Part shown: one piece after another, positions 1-5,248 of the stretch
Position numbering within the stretch: position 1 is the stretch's first letter
Layout: each line of letters starts with the position of its first letter
Assembly (NCBI GenBank): GCA_905192935.1
Contig: CAJJMX010000104.1
Location: forward strand, 1-6,348
Length of the DNA: 6,348 bases
Source: an uncultured Mailhella sp.
Lineage (GTDB): Bacteria > Desulfobacterota > Desulfovibrionia > Desulfovibrionales > Desulfovibrionaceae
Direction of reading: 5' to 3'
Made by a program: the position numbers and the translations under genes
Notes under the pieces: generated by a model
Seen by the model: only the letters and a program-made list of their open reading frames with translations
Told to the model about the DNA's origin: nothing
The model's database searches: none

Positions 1-26
1 GAAAGCACCAGCGTTCTCATTTTCAT
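1..26 (-). CDS. 5' end of an unidentified leftward gene (partial)
   Basis: On the minus strand an ATG at 26-24 opens a frame reading MKMRTLVL before the window ends. A strong Shine-Dalgarno sequence, AGGAG (plus-strand 34-38), lies 7 nt upstream, which is why I call a real start here. A short basic N-terminus followed by hydrophobic residues would fit the beginning of a signal peptide, so an exported protein is possible. Eight codons cannot identify the product. The gene is divergent from the khpA operon and shares its upstream region of about 290 bp. A second in-frame ATG lies two codons later (20-18), but the Shine-Dalgarno spacing favours the first. Confidence 0.6.
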
Positions 27-134
27 GACGTCACTCCTTTTTCCGGTCATCCGGCACAGCATCTCATGAGCGCCCGGCGACCGGGATGAAAGGCAGGGGC
101 CCCGGACATGACCGGGACAACACGATATTGAAGC

Positions 135-143
135 ATACTAGCA
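135..143 (-). promoter_or_regulatory. possible extended -10 promoter element for the leftward gene
   Basis: On the minus strand the sequence reads TGC followed by TAGTAT (plus-strand 143-135), an extended -10 arrangement with 4 of 6 matches to TATAAT. I see no convincing -35. Transcription from here would start near 128 and give a leader of about 100 nt before the ATG at 26. This is pattern matching only. Confidence 0.22.
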
Positions 144-193
144 GAAATGGCCGGACACGTCTTCCCGCACTCAACAATTTGCAAGATTTTTCC

Positions 194-252
194 GAAGGGC
201 GCCTGCCCTTCCGCAAGGGTGCCCTGCCCTTCATTGACGGGCGCAGGAAGGG
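194..252. repeat. cluster of alternating GAAGGG/CCCTTC arms
   Basis: GAAGGGC (194-200) and GCCCTTC (205-211) form a 7-bp stem with a 4-nt loop. AAGGG follows at 215-219, GCCCTTC again at 226-232 and GAAGGG at 247-252. The 10-mer CCTGCCCTTC occurs twice (202-211 and 223-232), exactly 21 bp apart, about two helical turns. The cluster abuts and partly overlaps the candidate khpA promoter. It could be a multi-site operator or alternative RNA hairpins. There is no T-tract, so it is not a standard intrinsic terminator. Confidence 0.5.
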
Positions 253-261
253 AATGATAGT
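234..261 (+). promoter_or_regulatory. candidate sigma-70-type promoter of the khpA-rimM-trmD-rplS operon
   Basis: TTGACG at 234-239 (5 of 6 matches to the -35 consensus) is followed after 16 bp by GATAGT at 256-261 (4 of 6 matches to -10). Transcription would start near 268, leaving a leader of about 50 nt before the khpA ATG. It is the best promoter-like pair in the upstream region, but it has not been scored against a model for this genome. Confidence 0.4.
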
Positions 262-318
262 CTGAAAAAAATTTCGCGTTTTCTCCTTATGCTCCGGGAA
301 AACGTGCGGAGAGCATAC

Positions 319-555
319 ATGCAGCAGAAAGAACTTGTGGAATTCATCGCCAAATCGCTGGTGGACAACCCCGATCAGGTTTGCGTGCGCGAGACCGAAG
401 GGGAACAGGCCTCCACGCTGGAACTTTCCGTGGCCAGAGACGACCTCGGCAAGATCATCGGCAAGCAGGGACGCACGGCGCGGGCCATCCGCACCCTTCT
501 GGGCGCCGTGTCCGCCAAAACCAAGAAACGCGTCGTTCTGGAAATTCTCGAATAA
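319..555 (+). CDS. khpA: KhpA-type KH-domain RNA-binding protein
   Basis: This 78-residue protein is a single small KH domain of the KhpA/YlqC (UPF0109) family, which binds RNA and in Gram-positive bacteria works with KhpB/Jag. The diagnostic GxxG loop is visible as GKQG at residues 48-51 inside DLGKIIGKQGRTARAIRTLL, followed by the conserved C-terminal strand KKRVVLEI. The chosen ATG has GGAGAG (308-313) five nt upstream. An in-frame ATG at 289 would add ten residues but has no Shine-Dalgarno sequence and would exceed the usual family length of about 75-80. It appears to be the first gene of the operon. Its TAA stop shares its last base with the rimM ATG, so the two genes are probably translationally coupled. 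The family assignment is firm; the cellular role in this lineage is inferred. Confidence 0.93.
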   Translation: MQQKELVEFIAKSLVDNPDQVCVRETEGEQASTLELSVARDDLGKIIGKQGRTARAIRTLLGAVSAKTKKRVVLEILE

Positions 556-1160
556 TGCCTGCCTCCTCTCTCGTAGTTCTGGGGCGGCTTGCCAAGCCCC
601 ACGGCGTCAAGGGCGACATTCGCGTGGACTACTATGCCGACTCCGCCGAGCTTCTGGAAAAGCCGCTCATGCTGCGCGCCGGACGCTTCGCGCCGAGGCC
701 CGTGCGCATCCGTGAATGGCATCTGTGGAAGGATCAGCTCATTCTCAGCATCGAAGGCTGCAACGACCGCTCCGCGGCCGAAAGGCTGCGCGGTCAGGAG
801 CTGCTCATCGACGCCTCCTTCCTGCCGGAAGCCGAGGATGACGAGCCCTATCTGCGTGATCTCATCGGTCTTTCCGTGCGCCTTCAGGACGGCACCGTCG
901 TAGGTGAGCTCGAAGACGTGGACTTTCCCGCCGGCCAGGAGATGTGGGTCATCCGCGCGCCGAAGGAGGAAGGCGGCTACGAGATCCTCTTCCCCGCCGT
1001 GCCCGAATTCGTGAAGGACATCGATCTTTCCGAAGGCACGGCCGTCATCGCACCGCCCGAGGGCCTGCTCGATCTGTACCGCGAAGGAGCCTCGTCCGAG
1101 ACTCCCGACGACGGACAGGATGAAGAAGACGCCAAAGACGATTCTCCCCGCAAGGCATAG
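555..1160 (+). CDS. rimM: ribosome maturation factor RimM
   Basis: RimM binds ribosomal protein S19 and the 30S head and assists late 16S rRNA processing. The 201-residue product has the N-terminal RimM beta-barrel (about residues 6-90), beginning LVVLGRLAKPHGVKGDIRV and containing the typical DRSAAERLRGQELLI segment. The C-terminal PRC-barrel-like domain (about 95-180) includes YLRDLIGLSV and FPAVPEFVKDIDLSEG. The last 20 or so residues are a charged, mostly acidic tail (EDAKDDSPRKA end) beyond the family core and probably disordered. The ATG at 555 overlaps the khpA stop by one base. It has only a weak GGAAA upstream, as expected for coupled initiation. The reading frame is open further upstream, but that part lies inside khpA. 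trmD follows 6 bp later, the classical rimM-trmD arrangement. Confidence 0.95.
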   Translation: MPASSLVVLGRLAKPHGVKGDIRVDYYADSAELLEKPLMLRAGRFAPRPVRIREWHLWKDQLILSIEGCNDRSAAERLRGQELLIDASFLPEAEDDEPYLRDLIGLSVRLQDGTVVGELEDVDFPAGQEMWVIRAPKEEGGYEILFPAVPEFVKDIDLSEGTAVIAPPEGLLDLYREGASSETPDDGQDEEDAKDDSPRKA

Positions 1161-1166
1161 TCCGTC

Positions 1167-2483
1167 ATGCGCTACAATCTCGTCACGCTTTTTCCCGAGT
1201 GGTTCGACTCGCCCCTTTCCAGCGGTCTCATGGAAAAGGCCCGCGAAGCGGGCATCGTGGAATTCTCCTTTTTCAATCCGCGCGACAAATCCACCGACCG
1301 GCATCATTCCGTGGACGACCGCCCCTACGGCGGCGGCCCGGGCATGGTGCTCATGCTCGATCCGCTCGTGCGCACGCTGCGCGCCCTTGCGCCCTGCAAC
1401 GGGAAGAAGGGCCGCCTCATCGCCCTGACCCCGGCCGGACGCCCCTTCACGCAGGCCTTTGCCAGGGAACTGGCAAAAGAGGAGGAAATCACGCTCGTCT
1501 GCGGCCGCTACGAAGGCTTCGACGCCAGACTTTTCGAGCTGCTGCCCGTGGAGCCCGTGTGCGTGGGCGAAGCCGTGCTCAACGGCGGAGAGGCGGCCGC
1601 CCTCGCCGTCATCGAAGCCACGGCAAGGCTCCAGCCCGGATTCATGGGCAAGGACGAATCCGGCGACGAAGAAAGCTTCAGCAACGGTCTTCTGGAATAT
1701 CCGCAGTACACGCGGCCCGACGTTTTCGAGGGGCTTCGCGTGCCCGAGGTGCTCGAAGGCGGCAACCACGCGCTCATCGCCGCCTGGCGGCGCGAGCAGT
1801 CGGTGCTGGCCACGGCGAGACTGCGGCCCGACCTGCTCGATCACGCCGTGCTCACCCATCACGACAGGCAGGTGCTGCGCGCCGAACCAAGGTTCCGTCC
1901 GGCCAAGAATCTCCACGTGGCCCTGCTGCATCACCCGGTCCGATTAAAAAATCGGAAAACGGGCACAACGTCTTTGACAAACCTCGACATTCACGATATA
2001 GCACGAATTTCCCGCACCTATGGGATCAGTGGATTCTTCGTGGTCACGCCGCTGGAGGATCAGCGCAGACTCTTGGCAACACTGCTCTCTCATTGGACGG
2101 AAGGGCCGGGACTGTCGTTCAATCCCGACAGAGCCGAGGCCCTTCGACTGGTCAGGCCCGAGGAATCTCTGGAAAGCGCGATTGAGACGTTGACAACCGA
2201 TCGCGGCCTGCCGCCCTTCGTGGTCGGCACCAGTGCCCAGCCTGTCCTAGATAAAAAACACCGGGAACGCCGGCCGGCGACCACCTTCGACGAGGTGCGG
2301 CGCCGTCTTGCGGACAGGCCCGTGCTCCTTCTTCTGGGAACCGGGCATGGCATTGCGCCTGAGGTGTTGGAGCAATGCGACGCCATCCTGCCGCCGCTGC
2401 GCTGGATGGACGAGTACAATCATCTTCCCGTACGCGCCGCCGCCGCCATCCTTCTGGACAGGCTCCTCGGCGATCGGGGATAA
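1167..2483 (+). CDS. trmD: TrmD tRNA (guanine-37-N1)-methyltransferase fused to a TM1570-like SPOUT RNA methyltransferase domain
   Basis: TrmD uses S-adenosylmethionine to make m1G37 in tRNAs, preventing +1 frameshifting. Residues 1 to about 240 are TrmD and align almost without gaps to E. coli TrmD as I recall it: DDRPYGGGPGM (50-60), VCGRYEGFD (111-119), VGEAVLNGGE (133-142), Arg154, and LLEYPQYTRP (175-184). At 438 residues it is far longer than ordinary TrmD (about 240-255). Residues about 249-438 form a second SPOUT domain resembling Thermotoga TM1570 (Pfam Methyltrn_RNA_4), with TNLDIHDIARISRTYG (271-286) and a knot-like LLLGTGHGIAPEVL (388-401). Its substrate is unknown. In Thermotoga, as I recall, the homologue is a separate gene between trmD and rplS, so this looks like an in-place fusion. 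Two oddities: the catalytic Asp169 of E. coli TrmD aligns with Glu169, and codon use changes at the junction near 1932. The Shine-Dalgarno is weak (AAGG, 1152-1155), suggesting coupling to rimM. Confidence 0.93.
   Translation: MRYNLVTLFPEWFDSPLSSGLMEKAREAGIVEFSFFNPRDKSTDRHHSVDDRPYGGGPGMVLMLDPLVRTLRALAPCNGKKGRLIALTPAGRPFTQAFARELAKEEEITLVCGRYEGFDARLFELLPVEPVCVGEAVLNGGEAAALAVIEATARLQPGFMGKDESGDEESFSNGLLEYPQYTRPDVFEGLRVPEVLEGGNHALIAAWRREQSVLATARLRPDLLDHAVLTHHDRQVLRAEPRFRPAKNLHVALLHHPVRLKNRKTGTTSLTNLDIHDIARISRTYGISGFFVVTPLEDQRRLLATLLSHWTEGPGLSFNPDRAEALRLVRPEESLESAIETLTTDRGLPPFVVGTSAQPVLDKKHRERRPATTFDEVRRRLADRPVLLLLGTGHGIAPEVLEQCDAILPPLRWMDEYNHLPVRAAAAILLDRLLGDRG
1974..2002 (+). promoter_or_regulatory. 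possible internal promoter inside trmD
   Basis: A perfect TTGACA (1974-1979) is followed by a 17-bp spacer and TATAGC (1997-2002, 4 of 6 matches to -10). It lies in a locally AT-rich stretch at the junction between the two TrmD domains, just after a CCGATT-AAAA-AATCGG inverted repeat (1940-1955). If active it would feed rplS, about 500 bp downstream. The same bases encode conserved SPOUT residues, so the match may be coincidental. Confidence 0.28.
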
Positions 2484-2512
2484 ACACCATTTTCCTCAAG
2501 GAGAGTCCCCCT

Positions 2513-2860
2513 ATGGATATCATCAAGCAGATTGAACGCGAACACATGCGCATGGACATCCCGTCCTTCAAGCCCGGCGACACCCTCAAGGTGTACCTGC
2601 GCATCGTTGAAGGCGAAAAGGAACGTATCCAGATGTTCCAGGGCAACGTGATCCGCATCCAGCGCGGCACCACCGGCGCCACCTTCACCATCCGCAAGAT
2701 TTCCGACGGTGTGGGCGTCGAGCGTATCCTTCCCATGCACTCCCCCTTCATCGACCACATCGAAGTGGTGACCGAAGGCCGTGTGCGTCGCTCCCGTCTG
2801 TACTACCTGCGCGAGCTGCGCGGCAAGGCTGCCCGCATCAAGCCCCGCAACCGCTACTAA
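2513..2860 (+). CDS. rplS: 50S ribosomal protein L19
   Basis: L19 sits at the 30S-50S interface, where it takes part in intersubunit bridges. The 115-residue protein is the usual length and matches the family along its whole extent: FKPGDTLKVYLRIVEGEKER (residues 18-37), the FQGNVIRIQRG strand region, ISDGVGVERILPMHSP, and the basic C-terminus LYYLRELRGKAARIKPRNRY. AAGGAG (2498-2503) lies 9 nt upstream of the chosen ATG. The frame is open upstream, but that part overlaps the trmD end and lacks a Shine-Dalgarno sequence. The gene follows trmD after a 29-bp gap and is last in the first unit, since two terminator-like hairpins follow directly. Codon use is highly biased toward C-ending codons, as expected for an abundant ribosomal protein. 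Confidence 0.98.
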   Translation: MDIIKQIEREHMRMDIPSFKPGDTLKVYLRIVEGEKERIQMFQGNVIRIQRGTTGATFTIRKISDGVGVERILPMHSPFIDHIEVVTEGRVRRSRLYYLRELRGKAARIKPRNRY

Positions 2861-2866
2861 AATTCC

Positions 2867-2894
2867 GGCCCGGCTCTGCCCGGGCCTGCATTTT
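2867..2894 (+). terminator. GC-rich hairpin with short T-run after rplS
   Basis: GGCCCGG (2867-2873) and CCGGGCC (2880-2886) form a perfect 7-bp stem with a 6-nt loop, starting 7 nt after the rplS stop. TGCATTTT follows. The T-run is short and displaced by four bases, so alone it would be a modest intrinsic terminator. Confidence 0.6.
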
Positions 2895-2898
2895 GAGC

Positions 2899-2941
2899 AG
2901 ACAAATCCCCTTCCGGCACTTTCCGGCAGGGGATTTTGTCT
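2899..2941. terminator. second, long terminator-like hairpin between rplS and rnhB
   Basis: AGACAAATCCCC (2899-2910) pairs with GGGGATTTTGTCT (2929-2941) apart from one extra T. Inside are two copies of TTCCGGCA (2911-2918 and 2921-2928) whose CCGG cores can also pair. The AAAT before the C-run and ATTTTGTCT after the G-run give the A-tract/stem/T-tract pattern of an intrinsic terminator that could work in either direction. With the preceding hairpin it probably ends the rplS transcript and separates it from rnhB. Confidence 0.65.
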
Positions 2942-3025
2942 ATACGGGCCGTCCGCTTCCCCCGACCAGCGCCGACAAAAGAAACCGACGCGCCCATGCC
3001 GCCGACAGACAAGTGCACGTACCGC

Positions 3026-3052
3026 TCTGCCGGGGCTTCTCTTCCCGGCAGA
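3026..3052 (+). other. 9-bp perfect hairpin in the rnhB leader
   Basis: TCTGCCGGG (3026-3034) and CCCGGCAGA (3044-3052) form a perfect 9-bp stem with a 9-nt pyrimidine-rich loop, ending 53 nt before the rnhB ATG. No T-tract follows, so it is not an intrinsic terminator. It could be an RNA stability or processing element or a leader structure. I saw no convincing promoter between 2942 and 3105. Confidence 0.45.
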
Positions 3053-3105
3053 ACACCGCTCCTCTGCCTTTTCCTGTGAATCCTCACTTTCCTTTCAGGT
3101 GATCC

Positions 3106-3810
3106 ATGGCCAGATCCCGCAAAAAAGCCGTCGTCATTGAACAGGGCATGCTTTTCAGCGCCCCCGACACTCAGCAGCTGCTTACCGCCGGAACCGACGA
3201 AGCCGGACGCGGCTGTCTGGCAGGGCCGGTCGTGGCCGGAGCCGTCATCTTTGCCGACGGCTTCGATCTCATGGGACTCGACGACTCCAAGGTGCTCAAG
3301 CCCGAGGAGCGCGACCGCCTTGCCGAAGAGATCCGCTCCCTTGCCGTAGGCTGGGGCATAGGCCTCGCCTGGATGAACGAAATCTCGCGCATCAACATTC
3401 TTCAGGCCTCGCTCATGGCCATGACGCGCGCCGTGGCCGCCATGCGCCTGCGCATGCATGCGAAGGAAAAAAACGTGCCCGCACGTCTGCTCATCGACGG
3501 CACGCAGATCATACCTCCGCTCTATTTCCGGCAGTTCGGCATTCCGCTGCCCGAACAGGAGGCCGTGGTGGACGGCGATGCCAAGATCCCTTCCATATCC
3601 GCAGCCTCCGTGCTGGCCAAGACCTTCCGCGACGAGCTCATGACAAGGCTTGACGCCCGCTGGCCGGAATACGGCTTTGCCAGGCACAAGGGATACGGCA
3701 CGAAGGAACACAGGGACGCGCTCAAAAAATACGGGCCGTGTCCTCTGCATCGTCTCGACTTTCGCGGCGTCCTGCCGCCGAAAGTACAGGAGCAGGGCTG
3801 GCTGTGCTGA
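3106..3810 (+). CDS. rnhB: ribonuclease HII
   Basis: RNase HII cuts the RNA strand of RNA-DNA hybrids and starts removal of single ribonucleotides misincorporated in DNA. The 234-residue protein has the signature TDEAGRGCLAGPVVAGAVIF (residues 30-49). The four expected metal-binding acids are present: Asp31, Glu32, Asp131 (LLIDG) and Asp158 (VVDGDAKIP), followed by SISAASVLAKTFRDE. The C-terminal YGFARHKGYGTKEHRDALKK block and HRLDFRGVLPP are also family-typical. About 28 residues precede the first conserved strand. The ATG at 3106 has AGGTGA (3097-3102) three nt upstream. An internal ATG (residue 15) would also leave the domain intact, so the exact start is moderately certain. The gene lies after the rplS terminators and overlaps yraN by 7 bp, so it heads a second translation-coupled unit. 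Confidence 0.95.
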   Translation: MARSRKKAVVIEQGMLFSAPDTQQLLTAGTDEAGRGCLAGPVVAGAVIFADGFDLMGLDDSKVLKPEERDRLAEEIRSLAVGWGIGLAWMNEISRINILQASLMAMTRAVAAMRLRMHAKEKNVPARLLIDGTQIIPPLYFRQFGIPLPEQEAVVDGDAKIPSISAASVLAKTFRDELMTRLDARWPEYGFARHKGYGTKEHRDALKKYGPCPLHRLDFRGVLPPKVQEQGWLC

Positions 3811-4271
3811 ACGCTCTTCTGCGGAAAAAACGCGCCGAATCAAAGCAGCCTGCGCCTTCCGGCAGGGCCCGTACCGGCGCGGAAGGCGAGGATGCGGCGG
3901 CCGCACTGCTGAAGGGCATGGGCTGGACCATCCTTGACCGCAACTGGCGCAGCGGCCATCTTGAGCTTGACATCGTGGCCGAGGAGCGCGGCACCGTCGT
4001 GTTCGTGGAAGTGAAGACCCGCGAGAAAAACGGCATGCAGCGTCCCTTCGAGGCGCTCACTCCCGTCAAGAAGGAACGACTCGTGCGGGCCGCACAGGCC
4101 TGGATCGCCGGACATGAAGCCTGGAACAGGCCCTGCCGCTTCGACCTCGCATGCGTGGAATATTCGGCAGGAACCTACCAAACGGAGCTGATACGAAATG
4201 TCATCGAATACGCAGATTACGGAACCCGGCACGCTGTGGGTGGTGGGAACTCCTCTTGGCAACCCTGGTGA
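3804..4271 (+). CDS. yraN: YraN/UPF0102 family nuclease-fold protein
   Basis: This 155-residue protein belongs to the YraN (UPF0102) family, predicted PD-(D/E)XK-type nucleases whose precise substrate is unsettled; the family is often found beside rnhB, as here. The core is GRARTGAEGEDAAAALL (residues 20-36), ILDRNWRSGHLELDIVA (43-59, with putative metal ligands Glu54/Asp56) and VVFVEVKTRE (65-74, with the Glu69-x-Lys71 motif). The domain closes with CRFDLACVEY and ELIRNVIEY. I chose GTG at 3804, with AGGAG (3788-3792) upstream, because the frame further upstream lies inside rnhB. CTG at 3807 is an alternative. The start overlaps the rnhB stop by 7 bp. The last 24 residues are encoded in the region overlapping rsmI, giving a longer tail than the usual family length of about 120-130. 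Confidence 0.88.
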   Translation: MLNALLRKKRAESKQPAPSGRARTGAEGEDAAAALLKGMGWTILDRNWRSGHLELDIVAEERGTVVFVEVKTREKNGMQRPFEALTPVKKERLVRAAQAWIAGHEAWNRPCRFDLACVEYSAGTYQTELIRNVIEYADYGTRHAVGGGNSSWQPW

Positions 4272-5046
4272 CCTCTCTCCCCGTGCCCGCGCCTGCCTTG
4301 AGGAAGCGGACATCGTTCTGGCCGAAGACACCAAGCGCGAAGGACTCGCCTGTGCCCGATGGGGCGTGGAAGTCCGCCGCTTCATGAGCTATCACGACCA
4401 CAACGAAAAGGAAAAGGCCGCCTCCGTTCTGGAAATGCTGCGCGAAGGAAAGAACATCGCGCTCATCTCCGACGCCGGCATGCCCGTCATGGCCGATCCC
4501 GGCTATGTGGTCATCCGCGCCTGCCGCGAGGCGGGGCTTCCTGTTTCCGTCATCCCCGGTCCCTGCGCTCCGGTGACCGCGCTTGCCGGCTCCGGCATAC
4601 CTCCCCAGCCTTTCGTCTTTTTCGGCTTTCTGCCCCGCAAGCGCTCCGATCAGGAAAATACGCTTGCGCCCTATGCCTCCATAGAGGCGACGCTGGTCTT
4701 CTTCGAGCGCAAGGACAGGCTCGAGGAAACTCTCAAAAACGCCTTCGCCCTGCTCGGCCCGCGCGAAGTGTGCGTGGCCCGCGAACTGACCAAGACGCAT
4801 GAGGAGTATCTGCGCTTCCGCCTTGAAAACACGCCCGACCTCTCCGGCATTCTCGGGGAAGTCACGGTCATCATAGGTCCGCCGGAACAGGCCGCCCGCA
4901 GCAGCCGCGACGACATCCTCGCCCTCATAGAAGAGGAGCGCCCCATGGGCGGCGCGCCCCGCGCCGTGGCGCGCCGCGTGCAGTCCCGTGCCCGGGGCTG
5001 GACCACGGGCGAAATATACGCCCTCATCTCCGGCATGAAGAGCTGA
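4198..5046 (+). CDS. rsmI: 16S rRNA (cytidine-1402-2'-O)-methyltransferase RsmI
   Basis: RsmI methylates the 2'-O of C1402 in the decoding centre of 16S rRNA, using S-adenosylmethionine. The 282-residue length is normal. It has the tetrapyrrole-methylase fold with LWVVGTPLGNPGDLSPRA (residues 13-30), EADIVLAEDTKR (36-47), SYHDHNE (64-70), ALISDAGMPVMADPGY (88-103), VSVIPGPCAPVTAL (116-129), FFGFLPRK (141-148), ARELTKTHEE (194-203) and GEVTVIIGPPE (220-230). A small C-terminal domain of about 45 residues (GGAPRAVARRV then WTTGEIYALI) follows. Where many homologues read DAGTPLISDPG, this one has DAGMPVMADPG. The ATG at 4198 has CGGAG (4183-4187) upstream and is the only standard start before the conserved first strand. 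The gene therefore truly overlaps yraN by 74 bp. No clear terminator follows the stop. Confidence 0.95.
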   Translation: MSSNTQITEPGTLWVVGTPLGNPGDLSPRARACLEEADIVLAEDTKREGLACARWGVEVRRFMSYHDHNEKEKAASVLEMLREGKNIALISDAGMPVMADPGYVVIRACREAGLPVSVIPGPCAPVTALAGSGIPPQPFVFFGFLPRKRSDQENTLAPYASIEATLVFFERKDRLEETLKNAFALLGPREVCVARELTKTHEEYLRFRLENTPDLSGILGEVTVIIGPPEQAARSSRDDILALIEEERPMGGAPRAVARRVQSRARGWTTGEIYALISGMKS

Positions 5047-5080
5047 ACAGCATACGCCCCCTTGCGGCAACAATCAGGAT

Positions 5081-5099
5081 ATGTCAGTCTTCATGACAT
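5081..5099. promoter_or_regulatory. inverted repeat, candidate operator upstream of the Crp/Fnr gene
   Basis: ATGTCA (5081-5086) and TGACAT (5094-5099) are perfect inverted arms separated by 7 nt, located 150 bp upstream of the regulator's ATG and 35 bp after rsmI. The size suits a dimeric regulator. The half-site TGTCA resembles but does not equal the TGTGA half-site of Crp-type sites, and a 7-nt rather than 6-nt gap is unusual for that family. It could be an autoregulatory site or another factor's operator. Confidence 0.35.
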
Positions 5100-5152
5100 G
5101 TTGTCGAAAGGCCGCCGCATCGAGCCTGCGCCCCGTCGATCTTTCGGCAAGT

Positions 5153-5168
5153 GAGAGCACCGGCTCTC
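5153..5168. repeat. small hairpin in the Crp/Fnr gene leader
   Basis: GAGAGC (5153-5158) and GCTCTC (5163-5168) form a 6-bp stem with an ACCG loop. No T-tract follows, so there is no basis for calling a terminator. It may be a minor leader structure between rsmI and the regulator. Confidence 0.3.
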
Positions 5169-5248
5169 TGTTCACGCTCCCGCCACGCCGTTCGCAGGGC
5201 CTGCCTTGTTCTGCCTGAAACACGACTCGGGAGATTCGGAGAAACGTC

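Noticed and set aside
289..318. Upstream ATG for khpA
   Set aside because: It lacks a Shine-Dalgarno sequence and would add ten residues outside the KH domain. The ATG at 319 has GGAGAG at good spacing and gives the usual length.
375..1934. 519-codon open frame on the minus strand
   Set aside because: It lies antisense to khpA, rimM and the TrmD catalytic domain, all of which have clear family motifs. High-GC coding DNA commonly leaves the opposite strand open. Its translation shows no recognisable domain.
2436..2449. GCC triplet run near the end of trmD
   Set aside because: It simply encodes consecutive alanines in a helix of the SPOUT domain and is too short to be a meaningful repeat.
4201..5073. 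290-codon open frame on the minus strand
   Set aside because: It is the antisense shadow of rsmI, whose motifs are complete. I recognised no family in the antisense product.
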